Assembly: GCF_033097525.1 (NCBI RefSeq) | Contig: NZ_CP109907.1 | Coordinates: 1,550,001 to 1,614,000, forward strand | Direction of reading: 5' to 3' | Source of the DNA: Sphingobacterium sp. UGAL515B_05 | Lineage (GTDB): Bacteria > Bacteroidota > Bacteroidia > Sphingobacteriales > Sphingobacteriaceae | Length of the DNA stretch: 64,000 nucleotides | In this document: positions 41,460 to 49,481 of the stretch, one piece after another | Layout: the number at the start of each line of letters is the position of its first letter | How positions within the stretch are numbered: position 1 is the first letter of the stretch | Made by a program: the position numbers and the translations under genes | The notes under the pieces: generated by a model | The model's database searches: none | The model's input: only the letters and a program-made list of their open reading frames with translations | What the model was told of the DNA's origin: nothing

Positions 41460-44400
41460 TTAAAGAGATACATTCAAACCTAGTGTATAATATCGCGGCG
41501 TAGGACCGTCGTTCTGTGGATCCCAATAGTTCCAAACCGGTGCATATACCGCAGCATTGTTGACGTTCATATATACTTTCAGGTTTCTTACTTTAAGTCG
41601 TTCTGATACCGGTTTCGGCAGAGAGTAGGCCAGCGATATATTGTTCAGACGTATAAAACTATTTTTCCAATACACATTGAAACTTGTTCCGTTCGCGCCG
41701 CTTCCTAAGCGCGCATAGTCGTTGCTCGGATTTTCGGGCGTCCAATACGGTTGAACGTAAGACGTTGAACGCATAAAGCCCACACTTCCGGGATTGTTCT
41801 TCGCCTGATTAAATTGTTTTTTCTGACCCCAATTAGAAATCAACTGAAATGAAAAGTCGAAGTTCTTGAACAAGTTAAACTCATTCCGTAAGGACCAAGT
41901 AAAACGTGGCGAAGTGTAACCTATAAATTGCTTGTCTTCATCATTATAGACATAATCGCCGTTCACATCTTCCAATTTGAAATCGCCGGGACGTATACTT
42001 GCTTTTGTATACTTTTTAGCCTCCTCGACCTCATTTTCCTGCCATACGCCCAATACTTTATAATCCCATATGACATCGATATCCTGTCCTATAAACCAAC
42101 CGTTGCCGGGGTCATTATTTGGTGTTGCAAGACGTGAAATCTTATTTCGGTTCAAGGAGAGAATAAAATTGGAGTTCCATTTGATATTTCCGTCGACAAT
42201 ATTTCGACTTGTCAAACTGACTTCGAGTCCTTTATTTTTCACCTCAGCCAAGTTGGAATAAACAAACTGGTAGCCTGATACACTGGAAAGCGTTTGTTTA
42301 ACCAATAGATCATTTGTCCTTTTACTATACACATCTACTGAGCCGCTGATTCGATCCTTGAAAATTGAAAAATCCAATCCTGCATTGAGTGAGGTGGTTT
42401 GCTCCCATTTGAGATTTTCATTTCCCATTCGCGAACCGACCACTACTGTATTGACCTCAGCCGGTGTACCGTTGGCATCGACGGTCTGGTATTTATTGAC
42501 CGTCAGTTGCGATAAAGCGGCATAAGGATCCACTGTTCCATTATCTGGATTACGAAGATCCCTGTTACCGTTGATACCATATGAAAGTCGAAGTTTACCG
42601 AAATTTAGCCAGGAAAGATTTTTCATAAACGATTCTTCGGAAAAGGTCCAGGCTCCAGCTACTGCCGGAAAAGTCGCTCTCTTACTATTGACGCCGAACA
42701 CCGAGTAACCGTCTCTACGCACCGATAAGGTCAAATTATAGCGATCCATAAGACTATAATTAACCCGTGCCATCAGGGCGTCCCCGGTATATACTTTATC
42801 CTCGCTATTAACGGTAGGCAGATTACCACTGGCCAGATTATGATAGCCAAGATAGTCCCCGGGGACAAAACCTTGATTTGCCGCCTGCGTCCACCAAGTT
42901 TGATATTTTTCAGAATTTGCCAAAAGGGTTACATCCACACTGTGGATTTCAGCAAATTTCCGGTTCCATTTCAGGAGATTATCGATTTGCCAATTATAAC
43001 GCGTTTCCTGATCACGACTTGCCGAGCCACCAGCAATAGTCACATTGGGATTTGCTGAGGAGTTATGGTTGAAGGTACGATACATATCAATCCCGGGACT
43101 AAAGTTGAACTGATAAGTAATACCAAAAGGCAAGTTCACTTTTGCAAAGAGACTTGCAAAAAGGGTATTCTGCTTGTTCATCCGGTCATTGTAGGTCATA
43201 TTTAGAAAAGGATTACGGGCATTCAATCCGCTATCATCGGTCGGAATCCTTCTTAATGTACCATCCGCATTGTATTTATCACCATAAGGCGATAGATTTG
43301 TTAACTGTGCCCAGTCGGCCTCAATTGCCCCTTCGTCGCGATCAGCATATTGCACATTGGCCCCCATACGCAGAAAGTTCGTCACCTTACCTTCGAGATT
43401 CAATCGCGCCCGAAATGTACTGAATTCACCACCCTCGATCAGATTTTGATTTTTGTTATACCCAACCGACATGTAGTAATTGACATCTTCCTTTCTTCCG
43501 CTCATACTTACCGTATGATCCTGACGAATTCCTGTTCTAAAGATCTCATCGTACCAATCTATGGTCTTACCCGCCATGTAGTTGGCTTTTTCATTCGCCA
43601 CTAGACCAAGCCTATCTAACCAAATATCTACTGGATCCAAATCTTTATTTCCCCCGGAAAGCCATTGATCAAATGTCACGTCGGAAGGGAGGTTAAGCGG
43701 ATCGTCATAAAAATAGGATGGCCTTGTACCACCAGCTCTTCCCACATCCGCTCGCCATTTCAGAAAACCAGGACCATCGTAAACACGTTGATTACGTGCT
43801 AGAGTAGCTAATCCCCAGTTGGTATTCGCCGTCAACACGGGTTTATCGCTTGTTCCTTTTTTGGTGGTAATGGCAACTACCCCTGTAGCAGCTTTAGCAC
43901 CATAAACAGCCAAGGAGCTCGCATCCTTCAGGACATCTATGGTCTGTATGTCATTGGGGTTAATATCAGAAAGCTGCCCATTGTAGATGATCCCATCCAA
44001 TACGATCAATGGTGAAGTCGAGGCACTGAGCGTGGTTTTACCACGTACCAATAGATCTCCGCCTCCTTTCGCAGAAGTATTTTGTGAAACGCTCAGACCT
44101 GCGATGTTCCCTTTTAGCAGATCCGCAACACTCTGCGGATTCTCATTTTCAAGCTGTTCAGCTTTTACACTTGCAATGGAGCCCGTGACATCCTTTCGGG
44201 AAGCGGTTCCATAACCGATGACAACAACTTCGGTCAATTCGGTATTGCCCGAGTCCATGGTTATGTTCAACGTTGTCTGTCCATCGACGTCCTGCTCCTT
44301 ATTCAGAAAGCCCACACTTGACAATACAAGCGTAGACTTAGGAAAGACAGCAATAGAGAACCTCCCCTGGTCATCCGTTGTCGTTCCCCCAGAACGATTT

Positions 44401-44537
44401 TTCAGTTTGATAGATACTTGTGGAATTGGCTTCCCTTGGCTATCCACTACAGTACCGCTGACTGTCCGATTTTGTGCATTTGCCATATAGGTACATGCAA
44501 GTACACTTGTAATCAGGAGCGTTAATTGTTTGGCCAT
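41460..44537 (-). CDS. SusC/RagA-like TonB-dependent transporter (pair 3)
   Basis: The 1025-residue protein has a signal peptide (LLITSVLACTYMANAQ), a CarboxypepD_reg sandwich (about 23-100, VSGTVVDSQGKPIPQVSIKLKN) and a TonB-box-like ELTEVVVIGYGT. The plug (about 115-225) carries LLKGNIAGLSVSQN, LIVLDGIIYNGQL and IDVLKDASSLAVYGAKAATGVVAITT. The barrel ends in RYYTLGLNVSL. There is no STN domain. It is the first gene of the 32506-44537 unit. Its upstream gap of over 500 bp is shared with the lepB terminator region. Confidence 0.94.
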   Translation of the reverse strand: MAKQLTLLITSVLACTYMANAQNRTVSGTVVDSQGKPIPQVSIKLKNRSGGTTTDDQGRFSIAVFPKSTLVLSSVGFLNKEQDVDGQTTLNITMDSGNTELTEVVVIGYGTASRKDVTGSIASVKAEQLENENPQSVADLLKGNIAGLSVSQNTSAKGGGDLLVRGKTTLSASTSPLIVLDGIIYNGQLSDINPNDIQTIDVLKDASSLAVYGAKAATGVVAITTKKGTSDKPVLTANTNWGLATLARNQRVYDGPGFLKWRADVGRAGGTRPSYFYDDPLNLPSDVTFDQWLSGGNKDLDPVDIWLDRLGLVANEKANYMAGKTIDWYDEIFRTGIRQDHTVSMSGRKEDVNYYMSVGYNKNQNLIEGGEFSTFRARLNLEGKVTNFLRMGANVQYADRDEGAIEADWAQLTNLSPYGDKYNADGTLRRIPTDDSGLNARNPFLNMTYNDRMNKQNTLFASLFAKVNLPFGITYQFNFSPGIDMYRTFNHNSSANPNVTIAGGSASRDQETRYNWQIDNLLKWNRKFAEIHSVDVTLLANSEKYQTWWTQAANQGFVPGDYLGYHNLASGNLPTVNSEDKVYTGDALMARVNYSLMDRYNLTLSVRRDGYSVFGVNSKRATFPAVAGAWTFSEESFMKNLSWLNFGKLRLSYGINGNRDLRNPDNGTVDPYAALSQLTVNKYQTVDANGTPAEVNTVVVGSRMGNENLKWEQTTSLNAGLDFSIFKDRISGSVDVYSKRTNDLLVKQTLSSVSGYQFVYSNLAEVKNKGLEVSLTSRNIVDGNIKWNSNFILSLNRNKISRLATPNNDPGNGWFIGQDIDVIWDYKVLGVWQENEVEEAKKYTKASIRPGDFKLEDVNGDYVYNDEDKQFIGYTSPRFTWSLRNEFNLFKNFDFSFQLISNWGQKKQFNQAKNNPGSVGFMRSTSYVQPYWTPENPSNDYARLGSGANGTSFNVYWKNSFIRLNNISLAYSLPKPVSERLKVRNLKVYMNVNNAAVYAPVWNYWDPQNDGPTPRYYTLGLNVSL

Positions 44538-45080
44538 AATTTATGGAAATTTAGCGTTCAAATAATTGTTAATTGGGTTATTTATGGAAGCTAAATTAAT
44601 TCGATCAAATCAAAAAAACAACTAAAATAAAGTGTAAAGCACTGCAAATTAGATAGTTATAAAAAATAATAATACACTTAAATCCCAAGTAACAACATCC
44701 TTAACTGATTGATCTACACAGGTTATATTGAAAGGAAATAGTGATTATTAATACGGTATATCAACAAGCAATATTTTTTGATTTTTCTTGTCCGCCATTT
44801 GAGCTTATTATTTTTAGCGCTCGCGAGAAAAACATAAGCCACAAAAGGAATTGTTGCGATGCTTCACGCAAATTGCATCACTCAATCAAAATGCAGCCGT
44901 TCAGGTTCGATGCATTAAAAAATAAAAAGAATCAATCCTTATGGTTATTCAAGCAGAATCCCCTCAAAAATTTGAGGGGATTCTGCTTGAATATATCTAT
45001 TGAAATACTATATCATCAATCAATTGCCCGTACAGGTAGTCTAGGTGGAATTAATAGTGCTGGCGAGAATGCTTTCTTTA
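44538..45080. other. intergenic region between SusC-like gene and lepB
   Basis: About 540 bp with no convincing gene. It must hold the promoter for the SusC-like gene. I see only a partial -7 match on the minus strand (TAATTTG, near 44648). It also contains the long perfect inverted repeat at 44946-44993. Confidence 0.5.
44946..44993. repeat. perfect 23-bp inverted repeat with 2-nt loop
   Basis: The left arm (44946-44968) and right arm (44971-44993) are perfectly complementary around an AA loop. The core arm sequence includes AAGCAGAATCCCCTCAAA. It lies about 90 bp after the lepB stop. No T-run follows in either direction, though the loop region itself is T/A. It may end the lepB transcript or be an isolated palindromic element. 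Confidence 0.85.
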
Positions 45081-46658
45081 TTAATGGATACCTTTGAAAA
45101 TTCTATTCCATCGTATTTTGGAAAGCCCATTGCCATTTGCATTCCAGCTCATCCAGGTAAATAATGCTTTTCCGACAATATGATCCTCAGGAGCAAATCC
45201 CCAGTCCCTGGCATCAAGGGAGTTGTGTCTATTGTCTCCCATCATCCAATAATAATCCATTTTAAAGGTATAAGAATTTGCTTTACGGCCATTTAGATAT
45301 AATCCGTCAGCTTTCTTCTCGAGTTTGTTATGCTCATAGACCTGAATTGCACGAGCATAGAGTGGTAAAGTCTGCGTATTTAAAGGCACAGTCATTCCTT
45401 TCTTTGGAATAACAAATGGCCCAAAGTTATCGTAGTTCCATTTGTATTGTGGATCATTCGGAAAAGTATTTGCTTGAGCCACTCCCGGCTTTTGCACGTT
45501 CATTTGCATGGATTTGACATTGGACCAAGATTTCACCATGGCTGCCTGGTCTTTTGTTAAAAAGATTAGGTAAACTCCGGGTTGAATTAAAGAGACTTCT
45601 ATTTCCATATCTTTCAGACGCTGTTCGTCCAGACCTGTCTCATCGGTTATCACGGTATAATCCATCTGACTTTCTGGAGCTACAAAACCTGGTTGGTCGT
45701 TCACAAACAATACTCCTTCTGTCATGCTGATTTTATCCCCAGGCATTCCCACGCAGCGTTTAATTAAATGTTCGCGTTTATCCACTGGACGGGTCTGAAT
45801 TGTAAATTGTTGATGTACTGCTTCACGTCCCATGTTACGCACCAGGTCATAATAGGGCGAGTCTTGATTTTCTACTGCAACAGTATCGCCGGCAGGTGCA
45901 TTAAAAACGATCACATCATTCCTTTTTATTTCTTGAAATCCGGGCAATCGTTTGTAAGGAATTTTAATGAGTTCGGAGAACGCTTTTCCTCCTATTAATG
46001 GCATCGTATGATGTGCAAAAGGAAATGCTATAGGCGTATTAGGAATACGAGGACCATAATTCAGTTTACTGACAAAAAGATAATCACCAATGAGAAGAGA
46101 TTGCTGCATAGACCCCGAAGGAATCATAAATGCCTCCAATAAAAAACCGCGAATCAAGGTTGCAGCTACCGTCGCAAAAACAATCGCATCCGCCCATTCA
46201 CGCACCATCGATTTTTTATAGGGGTATTTTTTCTTATAATCTATATACGATTCATGCGCAATTCCCAGTTCAGAGTCCTTTGTCATCAGCTTACCTGCCT
46301 CATTTGCAGCTTTAAGGTTTTTGGCATAAAGACCATTCAGAAATTGCACGTTTTTATCGCTACCCCAAATTGGCAGTACAATAAACGGAACCAATACTGC
46401 AGCACAGTTTTCCCAAAACCTTCTCTTTCCAAAACAATGAATAAAATCGAGGTAGAGGTTATAAAAGACAAAAACATTGACAATCGGAACAAACAACAGG
46501 ATAAGTTGCCAGGTTTTCTTGCCGAGAATGCGCGATTGGATCCACTGGCTATAAAGAGGAACAATTCCCTCCCAGCCTCTGCGCCCTGCTTTTTCAAATA
46601 GCAACCAAAAACCGTAGGCTGCGACTATAGTCAATACAATAAAGATGGTAAGTATCAT
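45081..46658 (-). CDS. lepB: signal peptidase I with N-terminal DUF5684-like membrane domain
   Basis: The 525-residue protein is much longer than E. coli LepB (324). Residues 1-100 hold about three membrane helices with GWEGIVPLYSQW, a DUF5684-like membrane module seen in Bacteroidota. A further helix (about 155-172) leads to the S26 domain. Box B has the catalytic Ser183 in MIPSGSM and box D the general-base Lys300 in HLIKRCVGMPGD. Box E is MMGDNRHNSLDARDWGF near the C-terminus. It cleaves signal peptides of secreted proteins at the inner membrane. The catalytic core carries long insertions between boxes D and E (about 310-460). It starts 37 bp after the 46696 gene and is probably co-transcribed with it. 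Confidence 0.93.
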   Translation of the reverse strand: MILTIFIVLTIVAAYGFWLLFEKAGRRGWEGIVPLYSQWIQSRILGKKTWQLILLFVPIVNVFVFYNLYLDFIHCFGKRRFWENCAAVLVPFIVLPIWGSDKNVQFLNGLYAKNLKAANEAGKLMTKDSELGIAHESYIDYKKKYPYKKSMVREWADAIVFATVAATLIRGFLLEAFMIPSGSMQQSLLIGDYLFVSKLNYGPRIPNTPIAFPFAHHTMPLIGGKAFSELIKIPYKRLPGFQEIKRNDVIVFNAPAGDTVAVENQDSPYYDLVRNMGREAVHQQFTIQTRPVDKREHLIKRCVGMPGDKISMTEGVLFVNDQPGFVAPESQMDYTVITDETGLDEQRLKDMEIEVSLIQPGVYLIFLTKDQAAMVKSWSNVKSMQMNVQKPGVAQANTFPNDPQYKWNYDNFGPFVIPKKGMTVPLNTQTLPLYARAIQVYEHNKLEKKADGLYLNGRKANSYTFKMDYYWMMGDNRHNSLDARDWGFAPEDHIVGKALFTWMSWNANGNGLSKIRWNRIFKGIH

Positions 46659-46695
46659 AAATTCGTTTAATTGCAGTATTAGTCAATATAAGATC

Positions 46696-47430
46696 TTAAT
46701 AAATAAACAGTTTCTTCTTTCCCTCTGAAGAGGCATTTGAAGATTGGATCTCATTATAGCGCATAAGGTACTTTATAAAAAGATCATAATCATACTTTTT
46801 TTCCTTTTCAAATTCTGCGAATAACTCCGGTTCGTCATTGATCAAACGCCCTAAAGCGATAGTCCGCTTCTTCTTACTGTTACTAAAAAGTCCATTTGTG
46901 TTGCTATTTATTTCAATCACTTCACCAGTTGATTTTTTTAATGCATAGGCATATTTGGACTTACTGACTCCAATGGATAACATTGTACCACCTCCACCAG
47001 TACCAAACATCATTCCTCCGCCACCTCCGAGATTCAAATTAGACACGTAATAAACCATAATTTCTCCATCCACCAACACTTCGGCAAAAGTTGGCTCCTC
47101 CGTATAATTTCTATCTATTTGAAATACCTGTGGTGAAGTTCCCTGAACGGGCTCCAAGCCATTTTCGACATAGGAAGGTGCATAGACTTTTCTTTTAGAT
47201 TCCCAGTAAGCACGAAACACCTGGCCGGGGGCAAACGTTAGCTTCTCTTTCTGTTGATTTTCAAATTTGAGATTGTGATCCTTGATGGAGGTGATTTTCC
47301 CATAAAGGGTATCTGCGTTCATTAAAACTAAGTAATCTAATTTTTTTGCGGCTTCCTGTGCACGAGCTGTCATTAGTATATTGGCGAAGCAAGAAAAAAA
47401 CACAGCAGTTAAAATTGATATGGCTTTCAT
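46696..47430 (-). CDS. secreted hypothetical protein with Gly-rich segment
   Basis: The 244-residue protein has a signal peptide (AISILTAVFFSCFANILMTARAQ). A small beta domain follows (about 28-75, DYLVLMNADTLYGKITSIKDHNLKFEN). It recalls the DUF-type 'nucleotide-of-envelope' proteins of Bacteroidota that begin DYIV..G-D-T..GKI, but this is only a resemblance. Residues about 132-150 are a Gly/Met-rich stretch (LGGGGGMMFGTGGGG). The C-terminal third is charged. No enzymatic motif is visible. It lies immediately upstream of lepB. Function unknown. Confidence 0.6.
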   Translation of the reverse strand: MKAISILTAVFFSCFANILMTARAQEAAKKLDYLVLMNADTLYGKITSIKDHNLKFENQQKEKLTFAPGQVFRAYWESKRKVYAPSYVENGLEPVQGTSPQVFQIDRNYTEEPTFAEVLVDGEIMVYYVSNLNLGGGGGMMFGTGGGGTMLSIGVSKSKYAYALKKSTGEVIEINSNTNGLFSNSKKKRTIALGRLINDEPELFAEFEKEKKYDYDLFIKYLMRYNEIQSSNASSEGKKKLFIY

Positions 47431-47734
47431 TTGAACATTTGTTTTGCACTATTTTTAAATCCCATGGCATGCGCTACTACACGTAAGGTAAAGCTACATA
47501 AAAATATGAAATTCAAGTTCGGCCTTCGGAGTTTTAACGTTTGTTAGCATTTTGTTTTGCTAGGGCATCCCTACAATACTGTGCAAAGATTTTAAGATCC
47601 CTAAAAACGATCCCTAATAATACAGTCAATACAGCCGTATTTCTCAAGCAACAACAGCTGTACTGCAAAAAACAAAGCCACATCATTTTTTGCTGATGTG
47701 GCTTCACTGATTGCTTATTGTTTATGCAAAAAGA
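47431..47734. other. intergenic region with terminator
   Basis: There is no gene here. The right end holds the terminator of the lipoprotein gene (47675-47704). The remaining sequence upstream of 47430 probably contains the promoter for the 46696-45081 unit. A partial -7 element on the minus strand (AATCTTTG) is near 47583-47590. Confidence 0.45.
47675..47704 (-). terminator. terminator after the 47735 lipoprotein gene
   Basis: AAGCCACATCA (47675-47685) pairs perfectly with TGATGTGGCTT (47694-47704) around an 8-nt loop. On the minus strand it is followed by TGTTTTTTG. It lies 31 bp after the stop of the lipoprotein gene. Confidence 0.85.
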
Positions 47735-48208
47735 TTAACTTTTATATTTACTTTCAAATGCTGTGGATGCTTGATTGACCCCATTACTCATATTTTCAAA
47801 TGCTTTATTAATATTATCAAGCAATGCGGATTCTTTAGCTGCATCGGGTGTTTTATTTTTTCGAAGCTCAATCAATTTTGGATAATCCTCCGTAACAATT
47901 TTTTTATACCCGTTCAGGCCATCGAGCACCGCCTTTTGGAATGTCGCATCACCCTTGAAATCACCAAGTTCCTCTACTTTTTTGATATCGTCATTTAAAG
48001 ACTTCTCCCAATCTGCCCGCACCTGTTCAGCCTTAGAATAATCGGAGCCATTCATGGCGGCATTCATGTCTGTCACATGTTTTTCACTACTGTTGATCAC
48101 AGTAATAATTGAATTGTTGTACGCTGCAGGATCTTTTTCTCCCGAACTACAACTTGACAGGCTCAGAACCGCTGCGGTCATCATGCCCGTAATAAATTGT
48201 TTAATCAT
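47735..48208 (-). CDS. small helical lipoprotein (LIC11966-like)
   Basis: The 157-residue protein has a lipobox (AAVLSLSSCSSGEKDP). The rest is predicted all-helical and charged (AAYNNSIITVINSSEKHVTDMNAA to LLDNINKAFENMSNGVNQASTAF). It resembles the small surface lipoproteins called LIC11966-like, but this is a resemblance only. A -7-like element (TATCTTTG, 48256-48263 on the minus strand) is just upstream without a good -33 partner, so it is probably transcribed on its own. Function unknown. Confidence 0.65.
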   Translation of the reverse strand: MIKQFITGMMTAAVLSLSSCSSGEKDPAAYNNSIITVINSSEKHVTDMNAAMNGSDYSKAEQVRADWEKSLNDDIKKVEELGDFKGDATFQKAVLDGLNGYKKIVTEDYPKLIELRKNKTPDAAKESALLDNINKAFENMSNGVNQASTAFESKYKS

Positions 48209-48321
48209 ATTGATCTATTTTGTTGTTACATTTCAGTATTTAATGCTCATTTACACAAAGATAGCCTTCAACACAACTGAATTTCATCACGGAAATCAGG
48301 GATTTCTGCAGCCATTCCATG

Positions 48322-49383
48322 CTAAAGGGACATTAACTGATTGCGAAAGTTGTGATTGCCATTACGTTGGTCAAAGCGGTCGGCGAGTTGATCCGCCAGT
48401 TTCCCATAGTGATTAGCCAATTCGCTTGCGGTGTAAATATTTTTCCCCTGAAAAAGATTGTGCTGATTGCCGAGCTCAAGCATAAAAGATTCATCAGGGC
48501 CAAAGTTCCGCATGGCTTCACAGATATAGCAGGCCAACTGAAACATGGATCGATTGTCGGGACCATCGGCCCAAGGCAAAAATCGTTCGATCCATTCCTT
48601 GGCTTTACCCGTATCGGTATAGGAAAAATAGGTTGCTAGTTTAATAGCCGAAATCAAAATTGCGGAATCCTTTTCTTTCTTAAACACCTCCTTTTCTGCC
48701 AACTGCGCCATTTTATCGGCCTGTTCAGTATCACCTTGTTTAAGACCTTCATATGCCAGGTTCACGGCCGTACGCAAAGGGACATGCGAACAGGTAAACT
48801 GGCCCTCAATTAAAGGTAAGGCTTTATCGACTGCTGGGCTATAGCCATCCTGTAATAGTGTTGCTGATACTTCTGCATCCATTTCACAGGCTTCACAATC
48901 GCTCATGTCATCTCTTTGCATAGCATTTACGTTCTTCAATGCGCGCTCGATGGCAACAATATCTTTTTGCGCCAGCGCATCACTCAGCTCCTCATTGTAT
49001 ATGGCACGCTTACCATAACCGTTGCGGATCAATCGTTGTTCAAAGTCGCGCAAAGCCGCTTCAATCTGCTCACGGCTGACAGCAGGATTATCGTATAATT
49101 CGGACATCATCCATTTGTATTGCCACAAGAAGTCTTCTTCATTAAAGAGTTCAGGATTTTCGTCGTAAGCCTGTAATATCCACGCAAATGCCGGTAATGA
49201 TTCGGTTGAAAAAGCAAGGTCTATCTCTTCGCTGATTAAATCTAAGCGAAGGTCATAACCCCATTCAATATCTTGATTTTCATCTGCAATCCGAATAGCC
49301 TGTGTCAACAGGTTAACCTTTTCCAAGGTATTGTCTACTCGTGCAATCTGATTGCGAAGTTTCTGAATTTTAAGTGTATACAT
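48322..49383 (-). CDS. helical-repeat (TPR-like) cytoplasmic protein
   Basis: The 353-residue protein has no signal peptide or membrane helix. It is all-helical with about 35-residue repeats (ESLPAFAWILQAYDENPELF, AVNLAYEGLKQGDTEQADKMAQLAEKE, AIKLATYFSYTDTGKAKEWIERFL). A CEAC motif (SDCEACEMDAEVS) about halfway could bind metal. It lies 98 bp after the HSP90-like gene, across a 22-bp palindrome, and forms a three-gene unit with HSP90 and the Sel1 protein. Its role may be as a co-chaperone or adaptor; this is inferred from the neighbourhood only. Confidence 0.65.
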   Translation of the reverse strand: MYTLKIQKLRNQIARVDNTLEKVNLLTQAIRIADENQDIEWGYDLRLDLISEEIDLAFSTESLPAFAWILQAYDENPELFNEEDFLWQYKWMMSELYDNPAVSREQIEAALRDFEQRLIRNGYGKRAIYNEELSDALAQKDIVAIERALKNVNAMQRDDMSDCEACEMDAEVSATLLQDGYSPAVDKALPLIEGQFTCSHVPLRTAVNLAYEGLKQGDTEQADKMAQLAEKEVFKKEKDSAILISAIKLATYFSYTDTGKAKEWIERFLPWADGPDNRSMFQLACYICEAMRNFGPDESFMLELGNQHNLFQGKNIYTASELANHYGKLADQLADRFDQRNGNHNFRNQLMSL

Positions 49384-49458
49384 CTAATTACTCCTTCTTT
49401 TTTTTTGAGTATATTTACTTTTTAATATATTTTCTATGCAATAAAAGGAAATCCGTAC

Positions 49459-49480
49459 GCGGTGGAGTATACTCAACCGC
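49459..49480. promoter_or_regulatory. 22-bp palindrome between HSP90-like and TPR-like genes
   Basis: The sequence from 49459 (GCGGTGGAGT...) to 49480 (...ACTCAACCGC) is a palindrome with a single mismatched pair and no loop. It starts 1 bp past the HSP90 stop codon. It could be an operator or a very tight hairpin. There is no T-run on the minus strand (CGTACGGATTT follows). Confidence 0.6.
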
Positions 49481-49481
49481 T

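Noticed and set aside
44741..45097. A 118-codon plus-strand frame.
   Set aside because: It runs through the 23-bp palindrome into lepB antisense and has no recognisable protein features.
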